NCBI GenBank assembly: GCA_030581615.1 | Contig: JAKTTT010000002.1 | Location: forward strand, 186,001-250,000 | Length of the DNA: 64,000 nucleotides | Origin: Alloascoidea africana | Lineage: Eukaryota; Ascomycota; Alloascoideomycetes; Alloascoideales; Alloascoideaceae | Reading direction: 5' to 3' | Shown here: positions 31,827 through 41,523 of the stretch, piece by piece | Layout: every line of letters starts with the position of its first letter | How positions within the stretch are numbered: the stretch's first letter is position 1 | Program-made: the position numbers and the translations under genes | The notes under the pieces: model-generated | Told to the model about the DNA's origin: nothing | The model's input: the letters and a program-made list of their open reading frames with translations, nothing else | The model's database searches: none

Positions 31827-32727
31827 CGTACAGGAACGGCTCCTGCACCGCGGCTCGGAAGCGCTGCGCCTTGGCCGGACCGAGCCCTCCGAGCTCCTCG
31901 AACGACGCCCCGCCGTCCCGGATGACGTCCCGGACACTTCCGTAGTGCGCGACGAGCTGCACCGCGTCCGTCCGGTTCACGCCCCGGACTGCTGTCAGAA
32001 ACTCCTCGATTTGTGTCTTGTAGTCCGTCTTGGCCTGGCCCTTGATCAGCGTCGCGGTCGCCGTCTCCTGGCTCTTGAACAGAGAGAGATAGTTGCCGGC
32101 CTCGGCAAAGCTCCACGCGAGCACGACCGCAAAGTCGTTCGCGATGCTGGTTTTGGTCAGCTCTCGTATCGCGTCCGCATGGCTATCAATGTCCACCACC
32201 ACCAGTATCACCCGCAGCTCGAACTCTTTCCCCAGCTTTTGAATTCGCGAATAAATATATTCAGGGTGCAGCCTATGGTACTTGAGGCTCAGGAACAGAG
32301 CGCAGCTGCTGGCGCCCATAACGTAGTCCGCCTTGATGTCCCCATACTCCCAGGAGACATTTTTCAGATGCTCAAGCAACGGGTTTCCTTTCTGAGATTT
32401 ATTCACAATTAGCGATTTGTACCCAGCCGTCCGAGGCCGGTCTCTACGAGCCATCCTTGACGGCCTCGAGTCCACCCGAATCACCTTATGTGTTGGTGTG
32501 TAACTCGAGCTCGGCCCCTCTGTTCGAGTTCTTTTTCTGGAATCGGCTCCACTGGAGCCTGGCTGAGCTGATGATGATGTAGGCGTTTCATTAGACCCCT
32601 GATCATTGCTTTTTGCACTGCCGCTACCACTTCCACTTCCACTGCCACCTGCTTCGGGTTGATAATTACCTTGTCGTAGTTTGGCTATGTTTTCTAAGAT
32701 GCTGGAAACATCGGCTCTGTCTGGCAT
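31819..32727 (-). CDS. RAD10: RAD10/ERCC1, nucleotide excision repair endonuclease subunit
   Basis: Intronless, 302 residues. The N-terminal 90 residues are disordered with a Gly-Ser repeat. The ERCC1 central domain follows: SLIVNKSQKGNPLLEHLKNV, WEYGDIKADYVMG, CALFLSLKYHRLHPEYIYSR and ELRVILVVVDIDSHADAIRE. The C-terminal helix-hairpin-helix region has EFLTAVRGVNRTDAVQLVAH and EELGGLGPAKAQRFRAAVQEP. With Rad1 (XPF) it cuts 5' of bulky lesions and trims single-strand-annealing flaps; Rad10 lacks catalytic residues. The 3' part of the gene is markedly GC-rich compared with neighbours, which creates long antisense open frames. It shares a 134 bp divergent promoter with GIM5. Confidence 0.95.
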   Translation of the reverse strand: MPDRADVSSILENIAKLRQGNYQPEAGGSGSGSGSGSAKSNDQGSNETPTSSSAQPGSSGADSRKRTRTEGPSSSYTPTHKVIRVDSRPSRMARRDRPRTAGYKSLIVNKSQKGNPLLEHLKNVSWEYGDIKADYVMGASSCALFLSLKYHRLHPEYIYSRIQKLGKEFELRVILVVVDIDSHADAIRELTKTSIANDFAVVLAWSFAEAGNYLSLFKSQETATATLIKGQAKTDYKTQIEEFLTAVRGVNRTDAVQLVAHYGSVRDVIRDGGASFEELGGLGPAKAQRFRAAVQEPFLYAG

Positions 32728-32861
32728 ATTGGGTTACTGAGTCACTCCTGGTGGTGATGGCGGTGGTGGGTTGTTCACAGGTGTATGTGGGTGTACCACA
32801 GACCTATTCTTTTCACATCCGACATCAAAATCATATTTGGCAATTAGGATCCAAATCAGCA

Positions 32862-33605
32862 ATGTCGCAAACCACAGGTAATATATCCACGCACTTTACA
32901 TGTTTTGGGAAGCAATCATGGGCTAACATAGCTGGTCAATACCTTTTTTTTTTTTGTCTAGTTGATCTCACATCTCTGCCTCCCCAGCAATTGGCAGAAA
33001 TTCAAAAGCAGTTTGAACAGGAGGTGGATAAACTCACAATGTCTCTTCAAGCTTTAGGCCAGGCTAATCAAAAGTTTGCCGAATGTGTCAAGAATATCCA
33101 AAGAACGTCCCAACCTGCGAGTGAAAGTAAGATTACTTGGTTTCCTTTGATAGACATCTTTTTCTAACCTTTGGCAAATCTGAAATTTCACCAGATCAAG
33201 ACATACTCGTCCCGCTTACAAGCTCGTTATATATTCCTGGTAAAATCGCCGATAACGATAAATACATGATCGACGTTGGAACTGGCTACTATGTAGAAAA
33301 GGTACATCTTTTTCCCAGCATGTCATTTATTTAGGTTATCTACTAACTGCTATGAACAGTCTGCAAAAGATGCTATCAAGTTCTATCAAAAAAGAATTGA
33401 CAAACTGAAAACAGATTCAGTCGATCTGGAAAAACTGATCTCGGTAAAATCAAATAATCTGAGAGCCGTGGAAGATAGTAAGTAATAACCGTTGATTTTC
33501 TATCCTGAAAAGGAGACAAAAAGCTAACCGTTCGAAATAGCATTGAGGAAAAAACTGGCTGAAAGTTCCGAATCCAAAACCCCTCAATCGGAAAAGAAAA
33601 AATAG
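32862..33605 (+). CDS. GIM5: GIM5, prefoldin subunit 5
   Basis: Five exons in 744 bp: 32862..32877, 32962..33126, 33195..33301, 33360..33477 and 33541..33605. All four introns (84, 68, 58, 63 nt) have GT/AG and a CTAAC branch. The 156-residue product opens [20 protein letters not shown] and has the prefoldin-alpha pattern of two coiled-coil helices around [20 protein letters not shown] and [20 protein letters not shown]. Prefoldin hands nascent actin and tubulin to the CCT chaperonin. Yeast Gim5 is 163 residues, so the length fits. This is the most intron-dense gene in the window. Confidence 0.93.
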
Positions 33606-34072
33606 TCCACCAAGACAATGCTTTGCTTGGCTTAGATAGATTGAAACTTTGCCTAGTAATGATAACTGTGCCGTTCCTATTTTTGCCTAATTCGTGTACA
33701 TCATTGTCAACAATTGCTCCGTACATTTAATGACGTAAAGAAAGTCGATACTAAGATGATTCCAGCTTCTTTTTCAAGTTTTTGATCCTCTCTTGTGACT
33801 TTGTGTGACAACAAGACTGAGGGACCATTCACCATAGATATCAACCAATCCAGAATTAAAGCTGATAGAGCAACTAGACTTTGTGCTAGTAGCGTTAAAG
33901 AAGCTAGAATCATATTGAACGTGCGGTCGGTTTCAATTTGTCTGTGGAACAGGAAGAAATCGCAGAAATATGTTCTGATGTTTGGCGCTATATAAAGTGC
34001 AAGCATATTGCACCCTTTGACTTTCTTCCTCTCTTCTAGAAAGTGAAAGGCAAAAGTATCATCATCTTATTC
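33606..34072. promoter_or_regulatory. Spacer and promoter upstream of the PES4-like gene
   Basis: 467 bp. A TATATAA box is at about 33990-33996, some 80 bp before the PES4-like start. A 99-codon minus-strand frame (33707-34006, MLALYIAPNIRTYF...) with one hydrophobic segment overlaps this TATA box and is treated only as a candidate. Confidence 0.4.
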
Positions 34073-36407
34073 ATGTTATCTTCTTCAAAGGGGCGTGTTT
34101 CAAACATGATTAGCAGTTCTTTGCACAAGTCATTGAAGAAAATGTCCTTCTCCCAGACGGTTCCTCTGGTTGAGGTTGATGGTAACGCCAAAGTCCCGCC
34201 GGCGCTTAATTCGGACACTGTGATGGAAACTCTAAAGAGACGATCAAGAAAGACCAAAAAAATGATAGTGCCACAAAAGTCATTTTCTAAATCTAATGAG
34301 AATTTGGACACTTCTAAAGAGAATATTGATGAGGAAAATGGGGAAAGCGCTGATGAAGGTGCTCCGGAACTATCAACAAGTGTTGAAGACGAACACCCTG
34401 AAGATGATGTAAAGCCAGAATCTATTGAGACCGTTTCTTGCTCTTCTCCAATTATTGAACCAACAACAGTCTTTACTAGTCCTCCAGAAATCTCTTTAGC
34501 CACTAATGCCGACAAAGTGTCAAGAGTATCAACATACGTTCCAGGTGTCAAACCACAGAGTACCACCACTACTCTATATATTGGAGATTTATCTCCAAAA
34601 GTCACGGAGAGTATTCTTTTCAAGCATTTCAACAAATTTGGATCTCTCCTTTCTGTAAAAGTTTGTCGTGACCATTCGACAAATGATTCCTTTGGATACG
34701 GATATGTCAATTTTACTTCTGCTGAAGAATGTAAGCGAGCTTTATTATTGTTGTTTTTGTTAATCTGATGCTAACCTCGTTTTTCTATATTTAGGCAAAA
34801 AAGCAATGGATGAGTTAAACTACACCACAATCTTGGATAAAGAGTGCAGAATTATGCCGTCAATTAAAAAGTTTAGGGACATTGGGGTTAATTTGCTAAT
34901 CACCAATCTCTCTCCTTCCTATTCTACTCGTGCACTCTATAAATTATTCAGTCAATTTGGTTTTGTACTTTCAGCTAAAATTATCAAGTCCAAGGAAACC
35001 AACCTTTCCAAAGGTGTGGGATTCGTTCATTTTGAAAAATCAGAAGATGCCATTAGAGCCATAGAGAACTTGAACGGTAAACTACTAGAGGGAACTCACT
35101 ATATCTCTGTTCAACCCCATAACAAATCAAAAAGAGAGTCTAGTAATGCAGAGAATGAATTCAACTTTAGAACCTTGTTTGTCAAAAATCTACCATTGAA
35201 CGTCAATCAATCAGAAGTGAATCACCTCTTTTCAAAGTATGGAACAGTTTGCTCTATTCATGTCCAATCCGCTCCAGTTGTCGAAGCAAGTTGGGCAATC
35301 ATAACCTATGAACATCATAAACAAGCCTTGAGTGCAATAGAGAAATTGAACAGGTACACTTTTAACGGGAAGCCAATAATTGTCTCAAGAGCATTGTGTA
35401 AAGAGGAACAGAAAAACATTGGCCCATTAAAGCTGCCAGATAATTCCAACTATTTGTATATCCGAAATCTTAGTCCAAAGATTAATGAGGAGTATTTGAA
35501 TGTTCTTTTTTCGCAGCACGGTACAGTCAAAAATGTCAAGGTACTTAGAGATCAGAATGGGGTTTCCCGTGGTATTGCTTTTGTGGAAATGAAAAAAGAA
35601 GATTTGGATAATGCAGTTGAACAACTAGATGGGTATGAAATAGAACGAACGGCAATTTCTGTTAACCTTTCAGTACCAACAATTGAGGGTGCAATTGGTG
35701 GATCAAAATCGAAAGTTCGTTTGGTACAACCTAACAAACCTCAGTTGCACTACAACTCTGGTATAGAATTTGGGAGCCCCTCATTGCCTGGAAATCATGC
35801 CAATGAATACAATTCCAGAGAGAAGATGGCGCAAACAGCTTACCCAAGTGTGCCTTGTCCGTTAGATCTTTATTCACAGCAACCGCCACATGCCTGTTAT
35901 CCTCCTCCTCCTCCACTACATGTCCCACCTTTGCTTCCACCAACCGCTCTATACAACACTGAGATGCTCACATCAATGCCTGACTACAGACAACCGAATA
36001 AAGGACCAGATATGTTTTATGGCCAGGAACTTTTCCCCGTTCCTTTTGATCAACGCTTAGGAATGCCTCCACAACTGCCGCCTGGGTTTGGGATGTTTGG
36101 TAACCAAACGGCATATGTTCCAAGCCCAACAATTCCACATTTACCATTTCCATTTAGATCGGAAGAAAAAAGAGATATGGAACAGGCTGCTCGATTTCGG
36201 TTGGAGGCTCGTTTGATACAATTTATGATGACCCTACCACATTATCAACGGCTTTCGAAGAGCCGATTAAAGAAAATTGCATGGGAAATTCTCATCTTTT
36301 ATCAGAACAATCTTGGTCATCTAGATAACTTTCTAAAGAATGGCAAGACTGATGTACTAAAACGTCAACTTGATTTTACTGCTACTAAACTAGGATATAA
36401 ACTATGA
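34073..36407 (+). CDS. PES4: Four-RRM poly(A)-binding-related protein (PES4/MIP6-like)
   Basis: Exons 34073..34730 and 34795..36407 (intron 64 nt, GTAAGC, GCTAAC, TTTAG) encode 756 residues. An acidic, disordered N-terminus is followed by four RRMs: TLYIGDLSPKVTESILFKHF (about 165-240), LLITNLSPSYSTRALYKLF (about 252-335), TLFVKNLPLNVNQSEVNHLF (about 344-415) and YLYIRNLSPKINEEYLNVLF (about 438-515). A Pro-rich linker leads to a helical C-terminus, RFRLEARLIQFMMTLPHYQR. The four-RRM layout with a non-MLLE tail matches Pes4/Mip6, which regulate meiotic mRNAs in S. cerevisiae. The start could also be one of two later Met codons (34106, 34142). Orthology beyond the PES4/MIP6 group is not resolved. 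Confidence 0.8.
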
Positions 36408-36614
36408 CGTATATCAAGGGCTTTGAAAGCAAGAAAGCTAACACCAAAAAAAAAAAAAAAAAGCACAAACTGAAAAGATTGAGAAAACCAAAGATAATAA
36501 GGCATAGTAGAAATTAAGATGAAGGAAAATGTTAGGCCGTTACATACATTTGGAAAACCTTACAAATTGATATATATTCGAAAGGGAAGTAGTCTATGAG
36601 TATACAGTGCTGAA

Positions 36615-38295
36615 TCAAACCAGTTCAACATAATTGGCAGGGAAAATTCCATCATTTCCTTCAACGGTTCCAGTCCACCAATCATCGGTAGAGTCGCTTT
36701 TCTTTGTAACTGTGATCACGTCGCCCTTACGGAATGATAAATCACCGGATTGTTCACCCTTAAAGGAGTACAAAGCAATTGCCTTGATACCACCTTTGGG
36801 GGGAGGTGCTTCAGTATGGAAGCCACGTGAAGGGGACGAAGAATTGTAACTATCATAATTTGGTTTTGATGAGGTTGGCCTTCTGGGGCTCGAGTCGTTA
36901 AACCTGTCTCTGTCGTTTCCATATCGACCTTGGGGAGGAGAGCGGTCGTAAATATCATCTTCCCAAGAAGTGCTAGGAGGTGAATCTCTTCTGCTTCCAT
37001 ATCCAGAAGAACGGTTATAACCACTACCACTTCTATTTCTGCCGACGCCGACGCCGCCGCCGCCGTATCCTCCACCATACGTGTCATCGTTATCATATGA
37101 ATCGTTGTAAGAACGGTTGCGGGAGCCTCTGCTTCCGGCTCTGTTTCTTCCACTTCCATAAGAAGAGCTGTCATCGGAAAACTGGTCAGGGATATCATCG
37201 TAGTAATCGTCACCATAAAAGTCACCAGCCATGGGTCTGTTCAGGGCTCTTGATTCCAAGACTCTAAACAATGGGTCACAAGCAGGGGGAGGTTCGACTC
37301 TACCGCTCAGGATACTTTTTGCAGTGCAGTTACTACCGTAGAATTTTCTATTTGCATCTCTTCTTTCGATCAAGACGGACCCTTCCAAAGAGACACCTGC
37401 GAATAGACCCTTGGTTTTGGAGTAGGAAAAGACTGCAGCAGCCGATTTTAAACTTGCGGTTCCAGCAGCCTCTGCGTTTCTGCCGATTGGGCCCGCCGCC
37501 AAGGAGACGTTGCCACCAAGCGTGATGGAACCGGCCTGGGCAAAGGAGGTTACTGCGGAGGTTGTATTCAGAATAAAGACGAAATCGGTGAGCTCAGCCC
37601 CGATCTGGCCACCAACACCAGCACCGGCAGTAACAAGGGCAGAAGGTGCAGACCATGTGCCATCGGGAAGACGAGCGACAATGATACCAGACCCGGCACG
37701 TCCGGAAAACAGAAAGCCTGCTTTGAGAACGGTGAGCACGACTAGGCCTTTTGCATTTTGAAGGACTTTTGGCGGGATGATCTATGTCAGGTTAAAAAAA
37801 GAGCTTCTAGGTGAAAGAGGGAGGGAGGGAGAACGAGAGAAAGAAACAGGGACATAGTTCACAATGCTTGAGAAAAACAACACACTTGGGACTCTTCTTA
37901 GAGAAGACTTCAGTACCAAATGGCCTTGACAAACGTAGAGACTCTTATTCTTTACATACTTCAGCAGCACCGAATAGCTGATTTGGCTTGATAAAGGACG
38001 CTAAGATCTTTGCTGCTTTTCTAAATGAATTGTTAGTCACAATGACTCTCAAACACACACAAACACGAGCTTTAAAGGCTCTGCCAATCAATTCGAACCC
38101 GTTGAGCCCAGATCTCTGACTCCCTCGCACACATCTCGGATTCAAGTGTGGATGGCAAACCTGCAGATTGAAACGAAACGAGAACAGGCCTTGTTGCTTG
38201 CACAGGCAAAACCGACAATACACTATAAACAGATACGTATGTACTTACAGAGACTCGCTCTTCAGGCTTCGGGGCACGGGGTTGTTGATGCCCAT
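36615..38295 (-). CDS. LSB3: LSB3/YSC84-type SYLF-SH3 actin patch protein
   Basis: Three exons: 38295..38249, 38020..37960 and 37781..36615, 424 residues. The start MGINNPVPRSLKSES joins KAAKILASFIKPNQLFGAAE and then IIPPKVLQNAKGLVVLTVLK, the family order exactly. The SYLF domain (about 1-225) binds phosphoinositides and actin. A Gly/Arg/Ser/Tyr-rich linker follows, and a C-terminal SH3 domain has AIALYSFKGEQSGDLSFRKG, DDWWTGTVEGNDGIFPANYV. Lsb3/Ysc84 bind Las17 and bundle actin during endocytosis. Introns are 228 nt (38248..38021) and 178 nt (37959..37782), longer than most here. The promoter carries the Reb1-type site at the CPR6 stop codon. Confidence 0.93.
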
Positions 38296-38415
38296 GGTCG
38301 CGGATGTGGATGTGTTGAGATGCTGAGATGGCTGTGGTGATGTGACTTCCCGGGCTCGAGCGGTTCTTTGCCAGAACCCTGTGGAATGGGCGTCCGGGTG
38401 TTTGCCCGTGAGGGG

Positions 38416-38423
38416 TTACCCGG
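38416..38423 (+). promoter_or_regulatory. Reb1-type site overlapping the CPR6 stop codon
   Basis: TTACCCGG. The first three bases are the complement of the CPR6 TAA stop. It lies 121 bp upstream of the LSB3 start in a tandem arrangement, the same geometry as RAD10-KIN4. Confidence 0.5.
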
Positions 38424-39819
38424 AGGCGAAGAACCGCGCGTACTTCTGGCGCTCACGCGTTTGTTTCGCGTCGAGGGCCCGCTGGACGGCCGCGGTCTCG
38501 CGCTCGATCGCCGGGTCGCTGCCCATGAGCTGCTTGGCCTGGGCCAGGTCGCTCAGCGCCGATTCGTGCGAGTTGGTCCGGGCGTGGGCCAGTCCGCGGC
38601 GGTAGTAGCCCTTGGCCTTCTCTGGCGTGGATGCGCTGGCCATCTCCAGCAGGTAGGTCGCGGACTTTATTGTTTCAGCGTACTCTTCCAGCTGGAGAGT
38701 CACCAGTGCCACGTTGAGGTGGAGCGACCGTTTCAGCGCAGTGTATTTGACGAAAAGCGCAGGTTCCTCTTCCTGGTCTGGCAAATACTCGTTCACGTAG
38801 CGCAGGCTTTTTTTATACTTGAACCAGGCCCCTTTCCTATCGCCTTTTTTGAAAAGCAGATTTGCAGATTCTTTGATGATAACGGCTGCATCGTAAACAC
38901 TTGCTGTAGACTCGTGGTCAATGTGGGCATCGTCATCTGGATACTCTTCGAAGCAATCTCCTCCAATTGGATCGTAGCCGCCGAAAAATGTTGGAATACC
39001 CAGAGATTCATCCCACACACCACAATCTTCTATCCGAACCTGTTGGGATGGCAAAGGTCTTTCCTGGCTGTCCGTGCCCACTCTCTCAATGGCCCGTACT
39101 ATAGACCTTCCTGAAACGACCTCACCAACAACGACGTGCTTCCCCTTAAGATGGGGGGAGGGAATAGTGCTGATGAAAAACTGTGAACAATTTGTGTTTA
39201 CATCCGACTTGTTTGCCATGTATACCAAAAACGGACCCGTGGGTTCATAGTCGAGATTCTGATCCTGGAACACCCCGTGTAAAGATTCCGTATCCAAAGA
39301 CGAAGGTGGGTAAATCGAACTTCCTCCAGTCCCCAGACTTGCAGAAGGATACTCCAGATCTGCCCTACCATACACAATATCACCTCCCTGTACCATAAAG
39401 TTCTTGATAACTCTGTGGAAAACTGTTTTCTAAAGCCGGGTGCATATCTGCTGGTTAGTGAATCTACTTCGAACTGGTACTGATTTCGAGCACACGATTC
39501 GTACCTTGAGAGACAATTGTGTCCCTTTTGAGTCGACCTGGTCATCTTTACACAGCGATATCATATTCTTTGCAGACTTTGGAGCCACTAGGGATTATAG
39601 AAATTCATAAGGTTACAATTTTCCATTCTCATAACCTCCTAGCAAGACTGTACGTACAATCATCAAACTGTCCCAAATGTTAGAAGTAAAGCAAGAAAAG
39701 AAACCTCCCAAATGAGATACTTGTGTACATACCAGCTCAATAACCAGTCTTCCGACAAGCTCCTCGGCTACTGATATATCCAAAAACACTTTTGTCCTAA
39801 TATTCTCTATCACCACCAT
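38416..39819 (-). CDS. CPR6: CPR6, cyclophilin-40 type peptidyl-prolyl isomerase with TPRs
   Basis: Four exons: 39819..39733, 39667..39658 (only 10 nt), 39587..39505 and 39429..38416, giving 397 residues. The tiny exon restores LVIELFDDLAPKSAKNMISL, the conserved cyclophilin start. The active-site block KTVFHRVIKNFMVQGGDI, then PFLVYMANKSDVNTNCSQFF and HLKGKHVVVGEVV, are clear. After a short linker come TPR repeats (about 240-390) ending in a basic stretch. Cpr6 binds Hsp90 through its TPRs and catalyses proline isomerisation. Introns are 65, 70 and 75 nt. The 5' leader next to the ATG is a perfect (AAAAAC) repeat. It is divergent from YJU2. Confidence 0.93.
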
Positions 39820-40207
39820 GTTTTTGTTTTTGTTTTTGTTTTTGTCAAATCTTTCATTTCAAATCATCGCCAGTTTTGGTTGGTTTGTGAATAAACACCC
39901 TTACACCCATTTGTTAGTCAAAAGCCAAGATGCGTAATTTGCGGTCTTCTCATATTCGGCATTCTCACAGGTATAAGCTTTAGTTTGGGTTGGAAGATAC
40001 CATCTTTTGCTAACACTTTTGATTTTCAGTTGCAAAAATCTTTCTCTTTAACTGCAAACAAACTGGTTAGAATAAATCTACGAGAACTACGATACTCAGT
40101 GCCTATAACGTAGTCTGTCATACTTACCCGGACCACAGCGCCAGAAAGGCTCATCTCATCAACCTCGAACAACAACCATCAAATCTCAATACCTGGATTA
40201 GTTCAAC
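39820..40207. promoter_or_regulatory. Divergent promoter CPR6 / YJU2
   Basis: 388 bp with a (TTTTTG) hexamer repeat at 39821-39845, directly against the CPR6 ATG, an ACACCCTTACAC stretch near 39895 (one mismatch to Rap1) and an exact Reb1-type TTACCCGG at 40124-40131, about 75 bp before the YJU2 start. Confidence 0.5.
40124..40131 (+). promoter_or_regulatory. Reb1-type site in the CPR6/YJU2 promoter
   Basis: Exact TTACCCGG 77-84 bp upstream of the YJU2 ATG, in a divergent promoter. Confidence 0.6.
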
Positions 40208-41017
40208 ATGTCGGAGCGGAAATCGATAAACAAGTACTATCCAGCTGATTTCAACCCTCTGGAGTTGAAAACCAGGAGGAACAAGAAGAAGCCAACAGGT
40301 CTTCAGACGGTGCGAATGATGGCTCCGTGGTCAATGAGATGTACCACCTGCGACCAATATATTTACAAGGGCAAGAAATTCAACGTTAGGAAAGAAAAAT
40401 CGGATGAAACATATATGAGCATTCAAAAAATCAATTTCTACTTTCGATGTCCACGCTGTGCATCCGAGATAAAGATTCGGACGGACCCTAAAAACGCAGA
40501 CTACGAGGCTGTTTCTGGTGCAGTAAGAAACTATGCACCGACTCGGAAAAACAACGGAGATGATGCTGTTCAGACTCTTGAGGAGCGATTAGAGGAGCTC
40601 GAAAGGGAAAATCAAGAGGGTGATAAAGATGATGATAATGGGGATGTGATTGCTAAACTTGAGGCAAAACTGCTGGATACAAAACGAGAGCAAGAGATAA
40701 ATGATGAACTTGATGAAATTCGCTCAAGAAATGCCCGAATAGAAGCTGCAAATACAGATGGAACGCTTTCTCAAAGGGCAGAGGCTAAAGTGGCAGATAA
40801 AGAAAGACAACTAGAAGATATTCTGGAACAAGAGGATGTAGAGATTGCAAAGAAGGCTTTTCAAACGGAAAGTGGCGAGAAAATTAGACGAGCAGTCGGT
40901 GATACAGACTCTTTAAACGAGAAACTGAAAGTGAGCAATAACTTTCTGTCTGCTGGAATTCGAAAGAAGAAGAAGAAAAATTTGTTGGGGATAGTTAAAA
41001 AGAAAGCATTAGTGTAA
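40208..41017 (+). CDS. YJU2: YJU2 (CWC16), step-one splicing factor
   Basis: Intronless, 269 residues. The N-terminus MSERKSINKYYPADFNPLEL, the zinc-binding block MRCTTCDQYIYKGKKFNVRK with FRCPRCASEIKIRTDPKNAD (two CxxC pairs), and the following acidic coiled coil and basic tail KKKKKNLLGIVKKKAL are the Yju2/CCDC94 signature. Yju2 joins the spliceosome through the NineTeen complex and promotes branching. Its presence fits the intron-rich genome. It faces CPR6 across a Reb1-containing promoter. Confidence 0.95.
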   Translation: MSERKSINKYYPADFNPLELKTRRNKKKPTGLQTVRMMAPWSMRCTTCDQYIYKGKKFNVRKEKSDETYMSIQKINFYFRCPRCASEIKIRTDPKNADYEAVSGAVRNYAPTRKNNGDDAVQTLEERLEELERENQEGDKDDDNGDVIAKLEAKLLDTKREQEINDELDEIRSRNARIEAANTDGTLSQRAEAKVADKERQLEDILEQEDVEIAKKAFQTESGEKIRRAVGDTDSLNEKLKVSNNFLSAGIRKKKKKNLLGIVKKKALV

Positions 41018-41523
41018 TGCCTTAATGTATATTTTACGGCGCTCAGGTTCAAACTGTTCCCTGGGAAGATCATTTTTCATCAAGTGTAGCGTGTTACTAG
41101 TTTTGTAACGTGAAATAACGTGAACATCAAGTCAGTGAAAGGTTTAATTGAAGGAAAATATGGATATGATTTCTTCAACTAAACCTTTCACTGACTTGAT
41201 GTTCGCGTTTATATCACGTTACAAAACTAGCAACACGCTACATCAAGTACGAAACGAGGTACTAAGTAAACTAATGTGGACGAAATTGCCTTGAAAAACA
41301 ATTTGCCCTTATAAACATCTTATGCTGAAAGATGGGGAAATTTTTGCTTATTCTCCTAACATGTTAAACTATACTGAGAGTTATAATCTCCAACCTATAT
41401 TACCCTTTGTTCTTTTTATAGCATTTCATAATTGGTTTTTTTGTAGATTTCACTCAAAAATATATACATAAGCATATACATTACTGGTACAAATACACAT
41501 TAGATATATATCCACAGTCAGTC
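41018..41523. other. Convergent spacer YJU2 / ECM5 holding a foldback element
   Basis: 506 bp between two 3' ends; apart from the inverted-repeat element at 41085-41242 only AT-rich sequence is seen. Confidence 0.5.
41085..41242. mobile_element. 158 bp foldback / MITE-like element with 5 bp target duplication
   Basis: Two nearly identical inverted arms (41085-41153 and 41173-41242, 69 and 70 bp, roughly 90% matching) flank a 19 bp spacer. The ends are TGTAGCGTGTT...AACACGCTACA, and the element is bordered on both sides by TCAAG (41080-41084 and 41243-41247), a 5 bp target-site duplication. It has no coding capacity. The structure fits a MITE or foldback derivative of a DNA transposon. The near-identical arms suggest recent arrival or repair between arms. 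I find no second copy in this window. Confidence 0.75.

Noticed and set aside
31601-32412. Antisense frames over RAD10 and the KIN4 promoter
   Set aside because: They are explained by the high GC content of RAD10; the RAD10 protein is unmistakable on the other strand.
38085-38105. GGGTTCGAATTG on the minus strand, like a tRNA B box
   Set aside because: The flanks do not form a T-arm or cloverleaf, and it lies inside an LSB3 intron.
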